64,000 nt of DNA from Microstegium vimineum (lineage: Eukaryota; Streptophyta; Magnoliopsida; Poales; Poaceae): contig CM039133.1 in assembly GCA_022036555.1 (NCBI GenBank), forward strand, positions 4,715,184-4,779,183. Reading direction: 5' to 3'. The notes below the pieces were generated by a model. It saw only the letters and a list, made by a program, of their open reading frames with translations, was not told where the DNA came from and did not search any database. Positions 58,469-64,000 of the stretch are shown in pieces (position 1 is the first letter of the stretch; each line of letters opens with the position of its first letter). The position numbers and the translations under genes were made by a program.

Positions 58469-60125
58469 AGTCGGATTCGTGTTATCTCTTTGGAGTATAG
58501 TAGTATACTGGGTACATATTGTAAAGTTCTCCTCAAGTGCGTAGTAATAATTGCTTAGTTTCTGTGCTATGAGAAACACTGATAAGGACTGCAGTGTATA
58601 TATGGTATGAACATGCTAGAGGTAGTTGCGCATGCATCTATCTAGTATGTATAAACGACGACTGACCGACTGATGGAAGACTTCAACTCGTGTTAAGTAC
58701 CACAGAAAGACACTAAACGTTATTGGCTGTACTTCTCTGGAACTGTCCGTAGCCAAACAAGACAGACGTCCGGAAAAGGATCGCCGATTTGTCCTGGCAT
58801 TACATTTTCTTCTTTTTAAACCAAAGGACGCTAGCTTGGGACCGCGAATAATATTATCAAACTAGCAAATCTCGCATTGGCCTAGTCTATTTGTTTCAAG
58901 AATAATGAACACGGGTAGTTGCACCTCCTCAGGCCTAGCCCAGTCCATCCTCACAGATTACCCCTTGTGCAGCCTAGCAAACAGTCCCTTATGTCACCAG
59001 AGGTACACATCAATCACGTCAAACAACACGATGCTTGATGTGGTTACGAACCCATGACAGTTGGCATTCCAGATAGTAGATAGTGGATAGTGGATAGCTT
59101 TGTGTCTGATCGTCTCCCTCCGATCGCATGAACCATCATCCTCATCGCCGGAGCTAAAGACGACGACGTAGCAGCGTGTGCTTCTTCTACGAGATCATCT
59201 CCTGGCAAAAACTTTGGCCCTAGCAAGGCCCTCATGTTCAGGAGACTAGACTACAACGCTGATCACAGGGGCAATCCATCTCTTCAAGGAGGCCTCTTTG
59301 GAGGACACGAGTCCTTAGCGCTGTATCCACCAGCTGGCCTCCTAGACCTGTCTCATCATATCCACACGATGCTTATCATGGTTACTATTACAAACCAACG
59401 ACATCTCCCCTCCCACTTTTTCTAGAACACGACTTCACGTGTATCTCATTAAGGAAAAAACGATCCGATACAAGCCGGAGCTATCCGAGGGCGAGATGCC
59501 AGGATACAAGAAAAGAAAAACCACCCCTGGACCAGACCACCAGAGATTACAAAGCTGGCTATATATTGTCGCCTGGTTTTCCCTCATCACCACTTTCAAC
59601 TACTCCTGTTGTGACCATAACACACTTGATCTGCATCCAAAATACGCTTATATGGTATAGCTCGCACATGAAGTGGTCTTGCATACACGTAGCACCCCTC
59701 TTACAAATTTGTCTTCATTTTGTGTAAAGGGGTTAACCTAGAGGTTCTCTATTTGAAATGATAAGCATTATAAGCTCACTCTGACCCTCCTGAACTTGTA
59801 AAGTGGTGCTAAACCCACCAACTACAACTTCTCATGTGCCATATGAGCCAACTTCATAATTAATATAGGCCACTAATGGGCTGGAGTGTTACATTTATCA
59901 CTCTTAAGGGTTGACGCCCTCGGCTACTCACCATGTACGAAGCAGATGTCTAGGACGATTTCTTGGTACACCCCTCCATGGGATTAAGCCGCAAAGATTG
60001 ATGATGTGATACAATATGTAACACCCTGTACTACGATTGTGTTCCACCATTTGGTATTTAATGTGTTTGTGACATTTGCACCAGACATACTCGGGGATAG
60101 TGGCTAACACATAACGGTTGGTAGA
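58469..60125. other. Intergenic DNA with small ORFs
   Basis: A 63-codon frame (59234-59425) and its flanks have coding-like composition but match no family I recognise. No bounded element was found. Confidence 0.35.
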
Positions 60126-60230
60126 TTCTACCATCATTTTCTGCCGCTAATGCAATCGGATGTGATGCTGGATTAAACTGTGTGTGATAATGTTACAAGA
60201 TTAAAATGTGATCTCAGCAGCTGTAAACTA

Positions 60231-61413
60231 CACTACTACAGATTTCAACATCACTGCCGGCCTATCACTGCTGGGTCTGGCAAAACCGGCAGTGATGAAT
60301 CTTCACTGCCGGTTCCAGCCACGAACCGGCAGTGAAGGTCCCCATCACTGCCGGTTCGTAATTTGAAAAATCAGTTTTGTAAATTGATTGTTTGAGCCAC
60401 TAAACGAATTCAAATGAAAAAGTCGTGAACTGCAAAGTTTCATAACTTTTTGAGATCTACAACTTTCATGTAGCAAGTTTTTTCATCCGAGATCGTTTAC
60501 AAAAATTTGAATTTCAAATTTTACACATTCAAACGTATTTTTCAATGACAAGATGATTTCAAATGAAAAAGTTGTGAACTACAAAGTTTCATAACTTTTC
60601 GAGATCTACAACTTTCATGTAGAAAGTTTTTCCATCCAAGGTCGTTTACAAAAATCAAAAAAGTCAATTCTACAGGTATATCAGTGCCGGTTCCAGCCAC
60701 GAACCGGCACTGAAGCTCCTCATCACTGCCGGTTCGTGGCTGGAACCGGCAGCCACGAACCGGCAGTGATGAGGAGCTTCAGTGCCAGTTCGTGGCTGGA
60801 ACCGGCACTGATATACCAGTTAATTTTTTTGATTTTTGTAAACGACCTCGGATGGAAAAACTTTCTACATGAAAGTTGTAGATCTCAAAAAGTTATGAAA
60901 CTTTATAGTTCACAACGTTTTCATTTGAAATCATCTTGTCATCGAAAAATATGTTTGAATGTGTAAAATTTGAAATTCAAATTTTTGTAAACGACCTCGG
61001 ATGAAAAAACTTGCTACATGAAAGTTGTAGGTGTCGAAAAGTTATGAAACTTTGTAGTTCACAACTTTTTCATTTGAATTCGTTTAGTGGCTCAAACAAT
61101 CAATTTACACTCGGTTTAGTATAGAATATGAAGAAGTACTAACAAATCTAGAAACAATTGAGTCATGGGTGGAGTGGTAGAGGAGGTACCGCGCGAGGGT
61201 GAGGTTCTCAGGTTCGAATCCCCGGTGGAGCGCGTTCGCGAATTTTACGCGAAAAAATACTGGGCTTGTCCCAGAATTTAATTCTTTTTTTTCATTTTAA
61301 AAACGCGATTTTATTCTGGAATCCATCACTGTCGGTTCGCGGTTCGTAATGAACCGGCAGTGGCAGTGATGCGGGATTTCGAACCGGCACTGATTTGTCT
61401 TTCTGTAGTAGTG
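60231..61413. mobile_element. Fold-back non-autonomous CACTA transposon
   Basis: Ends are CACTACTACAGA and TCTGTAGTAGTG, a perfect 12-bp inverted repeat, with target duplication CTA on both sides (60228-60230, 61414-61416). Subterminal motifs CACTGCCGGTTC repeat near both ends. Inside are two long inverted arms (about 60377-60741 and 60751-61108) around a 9-base centre. It encodes no protein. A tRNA-like block lies to the right of the arms. Confidence 0.9.
61160..61235 (+). other. tRNA-like block in the fold-back CACTA
   Basis: GGAGTGGTAGAGGAGGTACC, then GGTTCGAATCC with a perfect Pol III B-box. It is the counterpart of 2104-2175. The stems do not close properly, so no tRNA is called. Confidence 0.55.
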
Positions 61414-61730
61414 CTAGTTGATCATCATTAGAATCCTTTGGAGAATGCAGGCGTGTTGATAACTCATATACGTAGGACGATAGTGAACTACTACCAGCTG
61501 CTACTTTAGCTGATTATCAGATTCTGAAGACAAGCCGAGAGAGCAATTTTGTCCAGCATAACACCAAGCAGAAAACAATAATAACAACACGCCAAGAGTA
61601 TCATCAATACAATAAGTTTTTCCTCTGGAGACTTGACTTATAATTGACGTATACTTATCAGTCTAAAACTGGAGTTGACCAAATAAGACAGCACATTTAC
61701 AAATTTAAAACTAATAGAAAATATAAATGC

Positions 61731-62218
61731 TGCACTTTGATACGATGGGACAAAGCTCGTCTATGCATGCCGTCACTCCAGCTGCCTTTTGGTGCTCCGC
61801 GAAGCAACGGCACCTACATACCACGGATATCCTGTGGCCAATGAGTCCAGGCTGCCATGCATGGGCTCGTATTGATAATGGAAGAGGTGTGTAATTTGTT
61901 TTTAAGAAAAATAGAAGATATCCGACGGCTATTATTGATGATGCTGGTTTGAGTCTAGAAAAATAAATGCCACATATTGATGATTATTATGTGAATTTCT
62001 AAAATTTATGTTTTTCTTAACCATCTAGTGGGGATTAGTATAACGTGGAAGCTCCCTCTGCTACCTAGTCGTAAGATGCATAGCACATATACTTAGTCTA
62101 AAATACACCTGGGGCATTGACCAAATAATATGAGTCAATTATAAAAGTAATAAAAAAGAGGAATAGAAATAAAGTAGGTGGAGCCGACAAATAAAAAAGC
62201 TCATCGTATCAAAGTGCA
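61731..62218. mobile_element. Possible TIR element with 17-bp inverted ends
   Basis: TGCACTTTGATACGATG at 61731-61747 is perfectly inverted at 62202-62218. The left end coincides with the end of homology to the duplicated copy A. No target duplication could be fixed, so its class is unknown. No coding region lies inside. Confidence 0.5.
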
Positions 62219-62633
62219 GGACCTGTGGGCAGTCGTCTACCACATATGAACGCGACTATCCGACCTATAGAGGATGACCTGTGGGCAGGTCCACGAACAG
62301 GAATACTAAAGGCTCATCCATCGTTGTCCCTTCTCAGTGGAGCTGATGTAGCCATCAAGTATAAGACAGTTGTGGTGCAGGACCATCTATTTGAAACGCT
62401 GGAATTTCACAGGAATTTCACAGTATCAGTTCATTTCATTGAAAAAATATAGGAATAGAGAAAATTTCCCGCGTTCCAAACAGGGCCTAAGAGCCATGAA
62501 TTCTGACATGACTGGTTGTCCTGGTGCTGCACTTTCCTGGCTGTTTCTTATCAGTTGGCTAGCTATAGCTTTGGGCTGCTGCTACACCCCTAGCTAGTTC
62601 TTCTATTTAAACCCTAGGAGGCTGAAGAATCAT
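62219..62633. other. Intergenic DNA
   Basis: Only short chance ORFs; nothing recognised. Confidence 0.4.
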
Positions 62634-64000
62634 TGCCCTAGTTGGTTTCGGTGATTAACGACAATTAGAGATTATTATGGCTAACGTGTGTTTTGCAGAG
62701 GCTATGCATAGCTTAGCCATAGTGATCGATAAGAATGGACTCTAATGGTCATCACTTAGCCCCCAAGTTGGATATCGTTTCGGTTTTTAAGGAGACATGA
62801 TGAAGACCCTAGAATGATAGGCTAAGTGCCATAAGGAGATGACGAGCACTTAGAAATAGATAGGGCTTTCTCTTTTTACCTTTGACCGTACTATGAAGAG
62901 GGGTTGAGACTAGTAGCTTGACTTAGCAAAGCTTCATGATTTAGGTTTGGTGCACACTTGACTTCCTTAGCTCTAAGCAAGCCTATGGTGACCGTAAGAT
63001 AGCCTAGAACAACTTCCATATTCATCGCAACGAAATACGAAATTGTTAAAACTGTTTTCTGGGCGTCGGATGCTCCTGATAGGGGCGCCGGACGCTGTCC
63101 GTCGGCGTCGGACGCTGGGTGGTTAAGTCCACAGCGTCCGTCGACCTTCCAGTGGGGATGTTTTCTGGCTAAGATTTTCAGGGTCCGTCGGACGCTGTCT
63201 GTCGGCCAGGCGTCGGACGCTGGTAAGAGCGTCCGTCGACCTTCCAGAGAGGGTGTTTTTCAACCCTAGCCAGAGCGTAGCGTCGGACGCTGGGGATGAG
63301 CGTCCGTCGCCCAGTGACATAGCGTCCGTGGCTGGGAACAGTGTGTCAAAACTAGCCGTTGGGCAGGGCGTCGGACTGTCCGTCGCCCAGGCGCCGGAGC
63401 GTCCGTCGCCCAAACTATGAACAGAAACTAGCCGTTGGGCATGCGACGGACCGTCCGTCGCCTAGTCGACAGAGCGTCCGTCGCCAACTTAAAATGCCAG
63501 CCCGAGGCAGTTTTCAGAGGGTCTATTTATAGCCCCTCCCACTTCTCTCCCACCTTGCCTTTGCTCATTTAAGTTGCTGAGTTTGTTGAGAAGGTTGGGA
63601 AGAGAGCAAGAGCCCTAGAGAGAGAGAGAGTGATTCGCGAATCCATCCATCCTCTCTCTAGTTCATCCAAGAGTTCAAGTGTGCATCCTCTAGTTGTGAA
63701 GCTTGAGTGAGTCAAGCGAAGATCGAGGCTTGTTACTCTTGGTGATCGACATCACCTAGACGGTCCGGTGGTGCTCGGAGGAAGCTGATCGTCGGAGGAT
63801 TGTCGGCGGCCCTTCTCCATCGACGTTTGTGATCGGTTGTGGGCGATTCACCGAGCCGGAGTGGCGAAGAATCAGCCCGTAGAGAGCACTCATCCCTTGC
63901 GCGGGATTGAGGGGGAGCTATACCTTGCGAAGTGCTCCAACGAGGACTAGGGGGAGTGTCGACTCTTCGATACCTCGGCAAAACATCGCCGTGTCAAGAA
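62634..64000 (+). mobile_element. Probable copia-type LTR, cut by the window edge
   Basis: It may begin at TGCCCTAGTTGGTTTCGGTG. The general make-up resembles grass SIRE/Maximus-type LTRs: a tract of GCGTCGGACGCTG repeats, then TATTTATAGCCCCTCCCAC as a TATA region (about 63526), and a purine-rich leader (GAGAGAGAGAG). No second LTR or coding region is visible before the edge, so the class is uncertain. Confidence 0.45.
63060..63485. repeat. GCGTCGGACGCTG repeat tract
   Basis: More than ten copies of GCGTCGGACGCTG-like or GCGTCCGTCG-like units in both orientations, including two copies of GCGTCCGTCGACCTTCCAG. It is rich in CpG and short palindromes and lies in the presumed LTR. Confidence 0.75.

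Larger units (their letters stand above)
60126..61732. repeat. Duplicated segment, copy B (filled site)
   Basis: The same sequence as 58005-58468, interrupted by the CACTA element at 60231-61413. Homology to copy A ends near 61732, exactly where a 17-bp inverted repeat begins. Confidence 0.8.

Noticed and set aside
63060..63485. CRISPR-like array
   Set aside because: Repeats are irregular, partly inverted and without constant spacers, and the DNA is from a plant.

Overview
This is plant nuclear DNA, almost certainly from a grass and probably a panicoid. It holds GT-AG introns, wall-associated kinase (WAK) genes of the monocot type, and many grass-style transposable elements: Ty3/gypsy Tekay and Tat, copia, CACTA, Tourist-like MITEs, SINE and LINE. 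Nothing bacterial is present, and the species cannot be named from the window.

Two WAK-family genes lie head to tail on the + strand. The first enters from the left edge and only its last exon is visible (157-1239). A one-base shift just before the kinase domain separates the membrane segment from an otherwise intact kinase frame. The second is the main find: a complete WAK gene whose four exons (11735-12426, 13757-14025, 42753-42974, 55027-56042) join without a frame break into about 732 codons, although they span 44.3 kb. Order in the protein is signal peptide, GUB_WAK wall-binding domain, EGF, second EGF, transmembrane helix and kinase. The kinase reads DFE where DFG is expected.

The gene is long because transposons fill introns 2 (28.7 kb) and 3 (12.1 kb). 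Intron 2 holds an LTR-like sequence with a plant-mobile-domain ORF, a copia fragment, and a 24-kb Tat-type gypsy element (17761-42116, target duplication CCTAC). That element's 5' LTR was hit by a Tekay chromovirus (18619-30038), and its pol was hit by an element now reduced to a solo LTR (34039-37335). Intron 3 holds a decayed autonomous CACTA element (about 43312-54510) with a TNP2 transposase gene and a Ptta/Ulp1-type second gene; the second gene is split by another solo LTR (47099-50185).

The flanks are intergenic and also full of elements. On the left are a small CACTA, a solo LTR, a SINE, a short LINE derivative and a Tourist-like MITE just upstream of the WAK promoter. On the right are a LINE reverse-transcriptase remnant, a duplicated segment of which one copy carries a fold-back CACTA element, a possible TIR element, and part of a probable copia-type LTR running off the window edge. 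All retroelement coding regions carry stops and frameshifts; the WAK gene is the only long gene that still looks intact.
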